Positions 16,633-25,685 of a DNA stretch of 64,000 nt are shown here, one piece after another (within the stretch, counting starts at the first letter, position 1; every line of letters starts with the position of its first letter). Under the pieces are notes generated by a model, which saw only the letters and a program-made list of their open reading frames with translations, was not told the origin of the DNA and did no database searches. The DNA comes from Streptomyces akebiae (GTDB lineage Bacteria > Actinomycetota > Actinomycetes > Streptomycetales > Streptomycetaceae), in the NCBI RefSeq assembly GCF_019599145.1, contig NZ_CP080647.1, forward strand, positions 3,410,001 through 3,474,000, given 5' to 3'. Both the position numbers and the translations under genes were made by a program.

Positions 16633-17085
16633 CTAGGCCTCCGGTCCCTGTGCCCGCCCCGGGCCCTGGATGCCGAGGGCCTGGGTCGTAGCCGGATTGA
16701 TCAGCAGGACCAGCGCGGCGATCGCGACCACCGCGAGCGCGATGCCCGCCGGGATCGCCACACTGTCGGCACGCAGCAGGTTGTAGGCCACCGGCAGCGC
16801 CATGATCTGGGTGATGATGGCGGGCCCTCGGCTCCAGCTCCGCCGCAGCAGCAGCCCGCGCGCGGCGATCAGCGGCAGCAGGGCCAGCGCGATCAGGGTG
16901 ATGCCGCCGGTGACGCCGGTGCTCAGGTCGTCCGTGTCACCGGTGACGCCGACGACGAGCATGGCCCCGCCGCCCACCAGCAGGGCCACCCCCTCCAGCG
17001 CGGCCAGCGCGGCCGCGGCGGTCAGCCGCCCGGGGCGGGGCTCGGCGTCGGAGGTGTCCGGCGTGGGGGTCTGCTCAGGGCTCAC
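16633..17085 (-). CDS. Small four-helix membrane protein
   Basis: A 150-residue protein with a short Pro/Thr/Glu-rich cytoplasmic N-terminus and four hydrophobic segments (AAAALAALEGVALLVGGGAM onward), with a basic loop RRSWSRG between helices. No catalytic motif is seen and the function is unknown. The GTG at 17085 is six bases after TACCCT on the minus strand, so leaderless expression is likely. It is convergent with sigH across 246 bases in which nothing further is recognised. Confidence 0.75.
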   Translation of the reverse strand: MSPEQTPTPDTSDAEPRPGRLTAAAALAALEGVALLVGGGAMLVVGVTGDTDDLSTGVTGGITLIALALLPLIAARGLLLRRSWSRGPAIITQIMALPVAYNLLRADSVAIPAGIALAVVAIAALVLLINPATTQALGIQGPGRAQGPEA

Positions 17086-17246
17086 CCCTGAAGGGTAGCC
17101 CTCGCCCCGTGGCCCGCTCCGCCCCCGGTGTCCGGCATGTACGCCGCGTTCGCGCGCCCCCACGTGCTCATCGTCACTACCTGATATCCCCCTTGATCCG
17201 CACCTCGGTATGGGCCGGGTACCACCCAGTAGGTACGCTGCAACTC

Positions 17247-18218
17247 ATGCGTGCACTTCTCGTGGTCAATCCGGCGGCAACCACCACAAGCGCACGTACG
17301 CGCGATGTGCTGATCCACGCCCTCGCGAGCGAGATGAAGCTGGAGGCGGTGACCACCGAGTACCGGGGGCACGCCCGGGACCTAGCCCGCCAGGCCGCAG
17401 AGGGCAAGGACGACATAGAACTGGTCGTCGCGCTCGGCGGCGACGGCACGGTCAACGAAGTCGTCAACGGTCTGTTGCACCACGGCCCGGACCCCGACCG
17501 CCTCCCCCGTCTCGCCGTGGTCCCCGGCGGCTCCACCAATGTCTTCGCCCGCGCCCTGGGTCTGCCCAACGACGCCGTGGAGGCGACCGGCGTCCTGCTC
17601 GACGCGCTGCGCGAGAGCCGGGAGCGCACGGTCGGCCTGGGCATGGCCTCGGGCACCCCGGGCACGGAGGACGAGGCGGTGCCGTCCCGTTGGTTCACGT
17701 TCTGCGCCGGCCTCGGGTTCGACGCGGGCGTGATCGGCCGGGTCGAGCAACAGCGGGAACGCGGGCGGAAATCCACACACGCCCTTTACCTGCGTCAGGC
17801 TTTTCGGCAGTTTCTGGAAGAGCCCCACCGCAGACTCGGCACGATCACTTTGGAGCGGGCCGGCGAGGACCCCATTTCCGATCTTGTGCTGTCCATAGTC
17901 TGCAACACGTCCCCCTGGACGTTTCTGGGCAATCGCCCGGTGTACGCGTCACCTAAGGCCTCGTTCGATAAAGGTCTCGACGTGCTCGGTCTCAGCCGCA
18001 TGTCGACGCCCGCCCTCGCCCGATATGGCACACAGTTGCTCACTTCGTCCCCCGAGCGCGGACCTCAGGGCAAGCACGCCACCACCCTGCACGATCTGAC
18101 CGACTTCACCTTGCATTCGAAGGCCCCCCTCCCCCTGCAGATGGACGGCGACCACCTCGGACTGCGTACGAGCGTGACGTTCACAGGCGTACGCCGTGCA
18201 CTGCGTGTGATTGTGTGA
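17247..18218 (+). CDS. Diacylglycerol-kinase-family lipid kinase
   Basis: A 323-residue protein of the DAGK catalytic family. The nucleotide loop is GGDGTVNEV (64-72), with VVPGGSTNVFARALGLP after it and QMDGDHLG near the C-terminus. Such enzymes phosphorylate diacylglycerol or sphingosine-like lipids, or recycle phosphatidate; the substrate is not determined here. TACGCT (17234-17239) lies seven bases before the ATG with no ribosome site, suggesting a leaderless transcript. It precedes wblE by 319 bases. Confidence 0.9.
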   Translation: MRALLVVNPAATTTSARTRDVLIHALASEMKLEAVTTEYRGHARDLARQAAEGKDDIELVVALGGDGTVNEVVNGLLHHGPDPDRLPRLAVVPGGSTNVFARALGLPNDAVEATGVLLDALRESRERTVGLGMASGTPGTEDEAVPSRWFTFCAGLGFDAGVIGRVEQQRERGRKSTHALYLRQAFRQFLEEPHRRLGTITLERAGEDPISDLVLSIVCNTSPWTFLGNRPVYASPKASFDKGLDVLGLSRMSTPALARYGTQLLTSSPERGPQGKHATTLHDLTDFTLHSKAPLPLQMDGDHLGLRTSVTFTGVRRALRVIV

Positions 18219-18537
18219 GCGGAACGGGCAAAAGTCCTTCCACTCGAACGTTTAGGCCAGGATCCACCCCATGGAAGTACGGCTGTGACACAGTCGACAC
18301 CGAGGAATCAAAAAAAACTTTCCGGAAGGGGTTGTATCCGCCGCTGAGGTTTGCGAGTCTCTACGTGGCGCTCGGGACAGCCCGCAACACCGGCTCAAGC
18401 AAGCGCCAGAACCCCTCCTCAATCCACAGGACCACACCAGTCCGTCTGGTGATCGGCCCTTCACTTGTTGAGGGATTCGTGAAAGCGTTCACATTCACAA
18501 GCTAACGTGCATGTAATACCAAGGAGAGGTAGCAGCC
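18219..18537. promoter_or_regulatory. wblE upstream region
   Basis: This 319-base gap holds no credible coding frame. It is locally A-rich (an eight-A run at 18310-18317) and contains GTTCACATTCAC-like repeats near 18485-18500. AGGAGAGG lies about ten bases before the wblE ATG. Promoters are expected here, but no single -10/-35 pair is certain. Confidence 0.4.
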
Positions 18538-18795
18538 ATGGACTGGCGTCACAACGCCGTTTGCCGCGAGGAAGACCCCGAGCTCTTCTTCCCCATCGGC
18601 AACACCGGTCCTGCGCTGCTGCAGATCGAGGAAGCCAAGGCTGTCTGCCGTCGCTGCCCGGTGATCGAGCAGTGTCTGCAGTGGGCGCTTGAGTCCGGCC
18701 AGGACTCCGGCGTCTGGGGTGGTCTCAGCGAGGACGAGCGCCGCGCCATGAAGCGCCGCGCCGCCCGCAACCGGGCCCGTCAGGCATCCGCCTGA
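18538..18795 (+). CDS. wblE: WhiB-like iron-sulfur regulator WblE
   Basis: An 85-residue WhiB-family protein. The four cluster ligands are C9, C37, C40 and C46 (C-x27-CxxC-x5-C), followed by the GVWGG turn (58-62) and a basic C-terminus (KRRAARNRARQ) for DNA binding. The sequence and the position next to a PdtaS-like kinase and lipid kinase fit WblE, the orthologue of mycobacterial WhiB1, which works with the primary sigma factor and responds to nitric oxide or oxygen. A strong ribosome site precedes it. Confidence 0.93.
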   Translation: MDWRHNAVCREEDPELFFPIGNTGPALLQIEEAKAVCRRCPVIEQCLQWALESGQDSGVWGGLSEDERRAMKRRAARNRARQASA

Positions 18796-18904
18796 CATCC
18801 CACCCAGCAATAGCCTGAGCTTGGCGGCGCGCACAGCGAGTGCGCTTCTCCCGCCCCCGAGCCGCAGCGCGCAGTGCCCCCGGTGCGCTTAATCAGCCAC
18901 GAGC

Positions 18905-18939
18905 CCGAGCCCCGGACCACACAATGGTCCGGGGCTCGG
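18905..18939. terminator. Bidirectional terminator between wblE and histidine kinase
   Basis: A perfect 15-bp inverted repeat (18905-18919 and 18925-18939) with a 5-base loop lies between the convergent wblE and histidine kinase genes. Confidence 0.8.
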
Positions 18940-18988
18940 TGCTGTTTCCGGCACGGCGCCCCTCGGTGCCGGTTCCGCCGTACGCGCG

Positions 18989-20455
18989 CTACTTCTGGGC
19001 ACGCACCGGGATGTCCAGGATCACCTGGGTGCCCCGCTCCGGTGCCGGGACCATGTCGAAGGTGCCGCCCAACTCCCCCTCCACCAGCGTCCGTACGATC
19101 TGCAGGCCGAGGTTGCCCGAGCGGTGCGGATCGAAGCCCTCGGGGAGGCCGACTCCGTCGTCCTGGACGGTGACGAGCAGCCGGGTCTCCTTGGAGCCGC
19201 CGCCGCGGACGGCCGAGACCTCGACCGTGCCGGTGTCGCCCTCACGGAAACCGTGTTCGAGGGCGTTCTGCAGGATCTCGGTGAGGACCATGGACAGCGG
19301 GGTGGCGACCTCCGCGTCCAGGATGCCGAACCGTCCCGTACGCCGGCCGGCGACCTTGCCCGGTGAGATCTCGGCGACCATCGCGAGCACCCGGTCGGCG
19401 ATCTCGTCGAACTCCACCCGCTCGTCCAGATTCTGGGACAGCGTCTCATGCACGATCGCGATCGATCCGACCCGCCGTACGGCCTCTTCGAGGGCCTCCC
19501 GGCCGCGCTCGGAATCGATACGCCGGGCCTGGAGGCGCAACAGGGCTGCCACGGTCTGGAGGTTGTTCTTCACCCGGTGGTGGATCTCCCGGATGGTCGC
19601 GTCCTTGGTGATCAACTCACGCTCGCGTCGCCGCAGTTCGGTCACGTCCCGCAGCAGCACCAGCGAACCGATGCGTGGCCCCTTGGGCTTGAGGGGGATC
19701 GCGCGGAACTGGATCACCCCGTCACTGGACTCGATCTCGAACTCGCGCGGCGCCCACCCGCTCGCCACCTTGGCGAGCGCCTCGTCCACCGGGCCCCGGG
19801 AAGGGGCGAGTTCGGCGGTCGTACGGCCGAGGTGGCAGCCCACCAGGTCGGCGGCGAGGCCGAGACGGTGGTAGGCGGAGAGGGCGTTCGGGGAGGCGTA
19901 CTGGACGATGCCGTCGGCGTCGAGCCTGATCAGCCCGTCACCGACGCGCGGTGAGGCGTCCATGTCGACCTGCTGGTCGGGGAACGGGAACGCGCCCGCG
20001 GCGATCATCTGGGCCAGGTCGGACGCGCTCTGGAGATACGTCAACTCCAGGCGGCTCGGGGTCCGCACGGTCAGCAGATTGGTGTTGCGCGCGATGACGC
20101 CGAGGACGCGCCCCTCCCTGCGTACGGGGATGGACTCGACCCGTACGGGCACCTCCTCGCGCCACTCCGGATCGCCTTCGCGGACGATCCGGCCCTCGTC
20201 GTGCGCGGCGTCGAGCAGAGGTCGGCGGCCGCGCGGGACCAGGTGGCCGACCATGTCGTCCTGGTACGAGGTGGGGCCGGTGTTGGGGCGCATCTGGGCC
20301 ACGGAGACATAACGGGTGCCGTCGCGCGTGGGAACCCAGAGGACCAGGTCGGCGAAGGAGAGGTCGGACAGCAGCTGCCACTCCGACACCAGCAGATGCA
20401 GCCACTCCAGGTCGGAGTCGCTGAGGGCGGTGTGCTGGCGGACGAGTTCGTTCAT
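18989..20455 (-). CDS. PdtaS-like cytosolic sensor histidine kinase
   Basis: A 488-residue kinase without membrane segments. An N-terminal GAF-like domain covers about 1-155, a PAS domain about 170-275, a HisKA_2 phosphoacceptor is EIHHRVKNNLQT (290-301), and HATPase motifs follow (LTEILQNALEHG, VQDDGVGLPEGF, GNLGLQIVRTLV). This architecture matches PdtaS, which phosphorylates an ANTAR-domain antiterminator; that partner is not encoded in this window. The start at 20455 (MNELVRQHTA) is preferred over an ATG at 20494. Confidence 0.9.
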   Translation of the reverse strand: MNELVRQHTALSDSDLEWLHLLVSEWQLLSDLSFADLVLWVPTRDGTRYVSVAQMRPNTGPTSYQDDMVGHLVPRGRRPLLDAAHDEGRIVREGDPEWREEVPVRVESIPVRREGRVLGVIARNTNLLTVRTPSRLELTYLQSASDLAQMIAAGAFPFPDQQVDMDASPRVGDGLIRLDADGIVQYASPNALSAYHRLGLAADLVGCHLGRTTAELAPSRGPVDEALAKVASGWAPREFEIESSDGVIQFRAIPLKPKGPRIGSLVLLRDVTELRRRERELITKDATIREIHHRVKNNLQTVAALLRLQARRIDSERGREALEEAVRRVGSIAIVHETLSQNLDERVEFDEIADRVLAMVAEISPGKVAGRRTGRFGILDAEVATPLSMVLTEILQNALEHGFREGDTGTVEVSAVRGGGSKETRLLVTVQDDGVGLPEGFDPHRSGNLGLQIVRTLVEGELGGTFDMVPAPERGTQVILDIPVRAQK

Positions 20456-20773
20456 GGAGGGCACGTGTGTGAGCGTACCTGGCGGTACGGACATGACCGG
20501 AAACAGCCGTTGATGTGGCCGGTACGGGCCCGGGAAACACCCGCGGGCCGCGGCGCCTGAGAGGGACCCTCAACCCTCCCGGCACCGCAGCCCGGAGCAA
20601 CATCGGCCGTGGGGTGTGCGGTCCCAGTCGGCCGAAGGATGAGGACCCGGAGCAGTCAGGGCAGAGAGCGCCGGTTCCTCGGTCCGCCTTCCTGTGCGGG
20701 GAAGACGGAGGCTTGTCGTCGCGTGCGATCCCCGGCGGCGGGCCGCTGATCGATCACATGCTCTACCACGCAT

Positions 20774-20789
20774 TGTTGACTAGACCACT
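20774..20789. promoter_or_regulatory. Distal DasR box upstream of nagB
   Basis: TGTTGACTAGACCACT matches the right half of the palindromic dre consensus (AGTGGTCTAGACCACT) fully and the left half partly; by eye it has two mismatches over the 15 bases after the first. It overlaps a TTGACT that could be a -35 hexamer. Confidence 0.55.
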
Positions 20790-20969
20790 GCGTGTGTCCA
20801 TGCGTTGGCGGATGTTTGTTGTTGTTCCCTTGCCCGGCATCCAGTGGCCGGCCCACCCGCAGAGTAGCCCGCCGCGGCCCGGGGCGGGCCGGAACGCCGT
20901 CACCGGTCCGCACCGGCGGGCGGCGGGCGGGCAGATCGCCCCCTGTGGAGAAGGGGCCACCCCTGCTAG

Positions 20970-20985
20970 ATTGGTCTACACCACA
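20970..20985. promoter_or_regulatory. Proximal DasR box upstream of nagB
   Basis: ATTGGTCTACACCACA closely matches the dre palindrome, with intact TGGTCT and CACCA halves. It lies 74 bases before the nagB start, immediately upstream of TTGACC. DasR binding here would repress nagB until glucosamine-6-phosphate accumulates. Confidence 0.75.
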
Positions 20986-21058
20986 TGGAAGGTGCTTGAC
21001 CCCGCAGGTTCCGGTCGAGTCCTCTTGAGTCCTTACTTTCCAGATCGGCAGGCCCAGC

Positions 21059-21844
21059 GTGGAAGTTGTCATCGTTCCGGATGCCAAGGCGGGTGGCGAG
21101 CTCATAGCCGAGGCGATGGCGGAGTTGCTCCGACGGAAGCCCGAGGCGCTGCTCGGGGTGGCCACGGGATCGACCCCGCTGCCCATCTACGAGGCGCTGG
21201 CGCGGAAGGTGCGCTCGGGCGCCGTGGATGTCTCACGGGCACGGGTCGCCCAGCTCGACGAGTACGTGGGGCTGCCGGCCGAGCATCCCGAGTCGTACCG
21301 CTCGGTGCTGCGACGGGAGGTGCTGGAGCCACTGGGGCTCGGGATGGACGCCTTCATGGGGCCCGACGGCACCGCCGAGGACGTGGCGGGGGCCAGCGAG
21401 GCGTACGACAGGGCGCTGGCCGAGGCGGGGGGTGTGGATCTGCAGGTGCTCGGCATCGGCACCGACGGGCACATCGGGTTCAACGAACCGTGCTCGTCGC
21501 TCGCCTCCCGGACGCGGATCAAGACCCTCACCGAACAGACCCGGATCGACAACGCGCGGTTCTTCGACGGCGACATCGACCAGGTGCCGCACCACGTCAT
21601 CACCCAGGGCATCGGCACGATCCTGGAGGCCCGGCATCTGGTGCTGCTCGCCACCGGCGAGGGCAAGGCGGACGCCGTCGCGGCGACCGTGGAAGGGCCG
21701 GTGGCGGCGGTGTGCCCCGCGTCGGCGCTGCAGCTCCACCGCCACGCGACCGTCGTGGTGGACGAGGGCGCCGCGTCGAAGCTGAAGCTGGCGGACTACT
21801 TCCGGCACACGTACGACAACAAGCCCGACTGGCAGGGGATCTGA
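21059..21844 (+). CDS. nagB: Glucosamine-6-phosphate deaminase
   Basis: A 261-residue enzyme converting glucosamine-6-phosphate to fructose-6-phosphate and ammonia. Phosphate/substrate motifs are ATGSTP (35-40) and GIGTDGHIGFNEP (132-144). LDEYVGL (66-72) carries the proton-abstracting aspartate, and HHVITQGIGTIL is also typical. A GTG start is used with only a weak ribosome site. It is separated from dasD by a convergent terminator yet shares DasR control through boxes upstream. It completes the aminosugar pathway fed by DasABC and DasD. Confidence 0.95.
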   Translation: MEVVIVPDAKAGGELIAEAMAELLRRKPEALLGVATGSTPLPIYEALARKVRSGAVDVSRARVAQLDEYVGLPAEHPESYRSVLRREVLEPLGLGMDAFMGPDGTAEDVAGASEAYDRALAEAGGVDLQVLGIGTDGHIGFNEPCSSLASRTRIKTLTEQTRIDNARFFDGDIDQVPHHVITQGIGTILEARHLVLLATGEGKADAVAATVEGPVAAVCPASALQLHRHATVVVDEGAASKLKLADYFRHTYDNKPDWQGI

Positions 21845-21865
21845 AGCTGCAGGAGGGTGCGCGAT

Positions 21866-21903
21866 CAGGCGCCACGGCCCGGGGGGAAGGGCCGTGGCGC
21901 CTG
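21866..21903. terminator. Bidirectional terminator between nagB and dasD
   Basis: A perfect 15-bp inverted repeat (21866-21880 and 21889-21903) with an 8-base loop lies 21 bases after the nagB stop and 62 bases past the convergent dasD stop. Confidence 0.8.
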
Positions 21904-21965
21904 TGTGCTGTGCTGTGGGGCACGGGTCGTCGAGGGTGCGGGGGCCGGGTGAGTACCCGCCGCAC

Positions 21966-23549
21966 CTAGCGCACGCCCGCGATGATCTCCGCCGCCGCTC
22001 TGCCGCAGACCCTTGCCGCGCCGTGGGTGGCGATGTGGAGGGCGGCCCGGGGCGGGGACTGGGGGATGCCCATCTCGACGACGACGGTGTCGGGGCGGGT
22101 GGTGAGGAGGATGTCCAGGGCGGTGGTCATCCAGGGATGACGGTGTTCGTCGCGGACGACGGCGACGATACGACGGGTGCCCGCGACCGCCAGGGCAGAC
22201 GCTCCGGCGCTGTCGCCGGCGAAGGTGCCCGTCTCCGTGCCGGGGAGGAGGCGGGCCAGCTCCGCGCCGACGCCCCAGGGGGTCTCGTCGCCCACGGCGA
22301 TGTTCGCCACCGGGGTGAAGGCCGCCACGTACACGGGTTGGGTGGGCGGGTCGTAGGGCGCCGCGAAGGTCGTCGTCAGGGCGCGGCGGGCGGCCACGAG
22401 ACCGATGTCCGTGCGGGTACCGCCGCTGCCGCCGCCGCTGCCGTCGGCGCGGCCGGTCTCCCCGCGGGGCTCGTGCGACGTGCCGTCGACGCCTTCCGCT
22501 CCCCCGGCGGCCGATCGCGTCCACCGGGCCAGTGCCCGGACCCGGTTCGCCGCGTCCGCCAGGCGTTCCTCGGGGAGCTCGCCGGTGCGGACGGCGGTGA
22601 CGAGGGCGTCGCGAAGACGGCGGACGGTCTCGTCGTCGGCGAGGCCGCCGCCGACACAGATGGCGTCGGCGCCGGCGGCGAGGGCGAGGACGCTGCCGTG
22701 TTCGATGCCGTAGGTGCCTGCGATGGCCTGCATCTCCATGCCGTCGGTGACGATGAGGCCGTCGTAGCCCAGTTCGTCGCGGAGGAGGCCGGTGAGGATG
22801 CCGCGGGACAACGTTGCCGGAAGGTCGGCGTCCAGGGCCGGCACCAGGATGTGGGCGCTCATCATCGCGCGCGACCCGGCGGCGATGGCGGCCCGGAACG
22901 GGGCCAGGTCCCGGGTGTCCACGAGTGAGCGGTCCGCGTCGATGCGAGGCAGGGAGTGGTGGGAGTCGACGGCGGTGTCGCCGTGGCCCGGGAAGTGTTT
23001 GGTGCAGGCGGCGACGCCGGCGGCCTGCAGGCCGGTGACGTAGGCGGCCGTGTGGCGGGCGACCAGCTCTGGATCGGCGCCGAAGGAGCGGACCCCGATG
23101 ACGGGGTTGGACGGGTTGGCGTTCACGTCGGCCGACGGGGCCCAGTTGAAGTTGACGCCGCACTCGGCCAGGCGGCGGCCCAGGGCGGACGCGACCTGCC
23201 TGGTGAGGTCCACGTCGTCGACCGCGCCCAGGGCGTGGTTGCCCGGGAAGGAGGAGCCGGTGCGGACCTCCAGGCGGGTGACGTCACCGCCCTCCTCGTC
23301 GATCGCGACCAGGACGTCCTCGTGCTCGGCTCGCAGCTGGGCGGTGAGGGCGGCGAGTTGTCCGGGCGAGACGATGTTGCGGCCGAAGAGTCCGACGGAG
23401 GCAAGTCCCTCGCCGAGGCGGCGCAGCAGCCAGTCGGGGGCGGTGGTGCCCGTGAAGCCGGGCTGGAGGACCGTCAGGGCGTCCCGGGTGAGCCCGTCCT
23501 GTCCGGACGGGGAACCGGGCGAGCCGGTGGCGAATGTCGTCGGTGACAT
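21966..23549 (-). CDS. dasD: GH3 beta-N-acetylglucosaminidase (NagZ/DasD type)
   Basis: A 527-residue family 3 glycoside hydrolase releasing N-acetylglucosamine from chito-oligosaccharides. KHFPGHGDTAVDSHHSLP (184-201) carries the His/Asp general-acid loop specific to NagZ-type members. The nucleophile is Asp269 in IVTDGMEM. No signal peptide is seen, so it acts in the cytoplasm on imported chitobiose. A second, less conserved domain begins near residue 370 and contains a Gly/Ser-rich linker. It starts nine bases after dasC, making it the last gene of the das operon. The symbol follows the das-linked intracellular enzyme known in S. coelicolor. Confidence 0.9.
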   Translation of the reverse strand: MSPTTFATGSPGSPSGQDGLTRDALTVLQPGFTGTTAPDWLLRRLGEGLASVGLFGRNIVSPGQLAALTAQLRAEHEDVLVAIDEEGGDVTRLEVRTGSSFPGNHALGAVDDVDLTRQVASALGRRLAECGVNFNWAPSADVNANPSNPVIGVRSFGADPELVARHTAAYVTGLQAAGVAACTKHFPGHGDTAVDSHHSLPRIDADRSLVDTRDLAPFRAAIAAGSRAMMSAHILVPALDADLPATLSRGILTGLLRDELGYDGLIVTDGMEMQAIAGTYGIEHGSVLALAAGADAICVGGGLADDETVRRLRDALVTAVRTGELPEERLADAANRVRALARWTRSAAGGAEGVDGTSHEPRGETGRADGSGGGSGGTRTDIGLVAARRALTTTFAAPYDPPTQPVYVAAFTPVANIAVGDETPWGVGAELARLLPGTETGTFAGDSAGASALAVAGTRRIVAVVRDEHRHPWMTTALDILLTTRPDTVVVEMGIPQSPPRAALHIATHGAARVCGRAAAEIIAGVR

Positions 23550-23558
23550 AAGGGTTGG

Positions 23559-24401
23559 TTATCCCTTCACGGCGCCCGCGGTGAGGCCCGCGGCCATCTT
23601 GCGCTGAACGAGGAGGAAGAGGACGACGATCGGCACGGCCATCAGGGTGGAGCCGGCCATCATCGGGGCGTATTCGGTGCCGTGCTTGGTGGTGAAGTTG
23701 CCGAGCCAGACGGTCGCGGTCTGGTTCTGCTGACTCATCAGCATCAGGGCGTAGAGGTACTCGTTCCACGCCTGGATGAAGCCGTAGACCGAGGTCGCCA
23801 CCATGCCCGGCGCCAGCAGCGGGAACACGACGCGGATGAAGGCGGTGGTGCGGGAGCAACCGTCGACCATGGCCGCCTCCTCCAGCTCGCGCGGGATGTT
23901 GACGATGAAGCCGCGCAGCGTCCACACGGTGAACGGGAGGATGAAGGTCAGATAGGTGATGATCAGGCCGGTCAGACGGTCGTACTGGCCGAGGTCGTTC
24001 AGGAGCAGGAAGACCGGGATGATCATGGCGACCAGTGGGACCATCTGCACCGCCAGGATGCCGACGATGACGACCTTCCGGCCGCGGAAGGCGAAGCGGG
24101 AGATGGCCAGGGCGGCCAGCATGCCGACGACGATGCCGATCACGACGACCGTGAGGGAGACGACGAGGCTGCGGCCGACCGGACCCCAGAAGTCGGCGAT
24201 GTCCAGCGCGCGGCCGAAGTTGGCGAAGGTGAGAGAGGTCGGCAGCAGGCTGGGGTCGGGGTCGATCGCGTCCTTGGCCGGTTTGAGAGCCGTGTTGAGC
24301 ATCCAGTAGACGGGGAAGCCCGCGGTCACGAAGACGAACAGGCCGAGGAGGTTCCAGCCGAGCTTGGACCTCCGGGGGCCGGAGACGGTGGCGGTACTCA
24401 T
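23559..24401 (-). CDS. dasC: Chitobiose/GlcNAc ABC transporter permease DasC
   Basis: A 280-residue MalG-type permease with six membrane segments and the EAA loop EEAAMVDGCSRTTAF...VFPLL. With DasB it forms the membrane channel for N,N'-diacetylchitobiose brought by DasA. The ATG overlaps the dasB stop (ATGA), giving translational coupling. The C-terminus AAGLTAGAVKG is typical of the subunit. The operon has no ATPase; in Streptomyces the shared MsiK ATPase serves DasABC. Confidence 0.94.
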   Translation of the reverse strand: MSTATVSGPRRSKLGWNLLGLFVFVTAGFPVYWMLNTALKPAKDAIDPDPSLLPTSLTFANFGRALDIADFWGPVGRSLVVSLTVVVIGIVVGMLAALAISRFAFRGRKVVIVGILAVQMVPLVAMIIPVFLLLNDLGQYDRLTGLIITYLTFILPFTVWTLRGFIVNIPRELEEAAMVDGCSRTTAFIRVVFPLLAPGMVATSVYGFIQAWNEYLYALMLMSQQNQTATVWLGNFTTKHGTEYAPMMAGSTLMAVPIVVLFLLVQRKMAAGLTAGAVKG

Positions 24402-25390
24402 TCGACCTCTCCGATCTTCAGCATCTGGCGCATGTAGACGCCGATCACGCCGAGCAGCAACAGCACGGTCAGCAAGGCGATCGCCGAGCCCTGCGCGTAG
24501 TCGTTGACCACGAACGCCTTGTCGTACGAGTAGGTCGTGAGCAACTGGAACTCGGCCTCCGGGTGGCCGTTTCGCATCACGAAGACCTGGGGGAAGACGC
24601 CCATGTCCCAGATGACGGAGAGGGTCGTGAGCATCACGATGATCGGTTTGAGGATGGGGAGGGTGACGTAGCGGAAGACGCCCCAGGCACCGGCTCCGTC
24701 GAGGCGGGCGGCTTCCTCCAACTCCTTGGGGACCTGGGTGAGTCCGGCGCTGAGGGTGATGACGACGAACGGCACCGCGCCCCAGACGACCAGGAGCGTG
24801 ATGACGGCCAGGCCCTCGGGTCCGCTGGCGAACCAGTTGTGGCCGATCATGTCGACGCCGGGGAGCTTGCTGAGCAGCGCGTTGAAGATGCCGTAGTCGG
24901 AGTCGAAGAGCCACTTGAAGACGGTGGTGGCCACGATGATCGGCATGCCCCAGCTCGCCACGAGCGCGATGTTGATGAGCGTCTTCACCCAGCCGGAGAC
25001 CCGCTGGAGCAGCAGGGCGATCGCCATGCCGATGACCATCGTGAAGACGACGCAGGCGGCGGCGAAGACGATGGTCCGGACGACGACCGCCCAGAACTCG
25101 CTGTCGCCCAGCACCTTGGCGAAGTTGTCGAAGCCGACCGACTCCGCCGGCTTGAACCCCCACAGCTGGGACTGGCCGAACTCCTGGAAGGACAGGGTGG
25201 CGAGACGGACGAGTGGGTAGCCGAGGACGACGGCGAGAATCAGCAGGCAGGGGGCCAGGAGGGCCCAGGGGACAGCGGCCCCACCTGCCAAACGTCTGGT
25301 CGGACTGCTGGTGACCGCCGGCGGAGTCGGCGGCGGCGCCGGCCGCGCGGGCGGCACCTTCGCAGGGGCAGTCGTGTCTGCGGCACTCAT
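24398..25390 (-). CDS. dasB: Chitobiose/GlcNAc ABC transporter permease DasB
   Basis: A 330-residue MalF-type permease. A Pro/Ala-rich cytoplasmic N-terminus (about 35 residues) precedes six hydrophobic segments and the EAA loop EEAARLDGAGAWGVFRYVTLP. It pairs with DasC. It starts 295 bases after dasA, across an unusual block containing a dispersed repeat and a 34-bp tandem array, so its level may be set separately from that of the binding protein. Confidence 0.94.
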   Translation of the reverse strand: MSAADTTAPAKVPPARPAPPPTPPAVTSSPTRRLAGGAAVPWALLAPCLLILAVVLGYPLVRLATLSFQEFGQSQLWGFKPAESVGFDNFAKVLGDSEFWAVVVRTIVFAAACVVFTMVIGMAIALLLQRVSGWVKTLINIALVASWGMPIIVATTVFKWLFDSDYGIFNALLSKLPGVDMIGHNWFASGPEGLAVITLLVVWGAVPFVVITLSAGLTQVPKELEEAARLDGAGAWGVFRYVTLPILKPIIVMLTTLSVIWDMGVFPQVFVMRNGHPEAEFQLLTTYSYDKAFVVNDYAQGSAIALLTVLLLLGVIGVYMRQMLKIGEVE

Positions 25391-25429
25391 CGCGCGCTCC
25401 TAAGCAGATGAAGGAGGGGCCGGCAGCGA

Positions 25430-25466
25430 GCGCCCCGAAGGGGCGCGGGGAACTGCGCGACCAGCC
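25430..25466. repeat. Dispersed intergenic repeat, copy in the dasA-dasB gap
   Basis: A GCGCCCC/GGGGCGC hairpin is followed by the motif GGGGAACTGCGCGACCAGCC. The same core occurs at 30413-30439, and related forms occur near 37921 and 46770-46850. Copies like this are scattered between genes in Streptomyces; their role is unknown. Confidence 0.75.
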
Positions 25467-25511
25467 ACGACGCACGGGCAGCAAGCCAACCACCCGTCGC
25501 GGCACTTTCTG

Positions 25512-25647
25512 GTGTCACCCACCGGCCTGCGTCACGCCCCGGTCCGTGTCACCCACCGGCCTGCGTCACGCCCCGGTCCGTGTCACCCACCGGCCTGCGT
25601 CACGCCCCGGTCCGTGTCACGCACCGGCCTGTGACGCCCCCGGTCGG
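25512..25647. repeat. Four-copy 34-bp tandem repeat between dasA and dasB
   Basis: Units start at 25512, 25546, 25580 and 25614. The first three are identical, beginning GTGTCACCCACCGGCCTGC and ending GGTCC; the fourth is diverged. There are no spacers, so it is not a CRISPR array. The array lies just downstream of the dasA stop in the transcribed dasA-dasB spacer. Each unit contains two GTCAC motifs. A role in mRNA processing or attenuation is possible but not shown. Confidence 0.9.
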
Positions 25648-25685
25648 GCCCGGCGTCGTCCGCCGGACCCGACCACGGGTCGCCG

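Larger units (their letters stand above)
20456..21058. promoter_or_regulatory. nagB upstream region
   Basis: This 603-base non-coding stretch lies between the divergent kinase and nagB. It contains two DasR-type boxes (20774-20789 and 20970-20985). A TTGACC hexamer at 20996 lies just downstream of the proximal box and could be a -35 element. No gene is supported in it despite several open frames. Confidence 0.55.

Noticed and set aside
18304..18333. Sigma-R promoter upstream of wblE
   Set aside because: GGAAT and the next GTT are 22 bases apart, outside the usual spacing.
25512..25647. CRISPR array
   Set aside because: The 34-bp units are contiguous with no unique spacers, and no cas genes are nearby.
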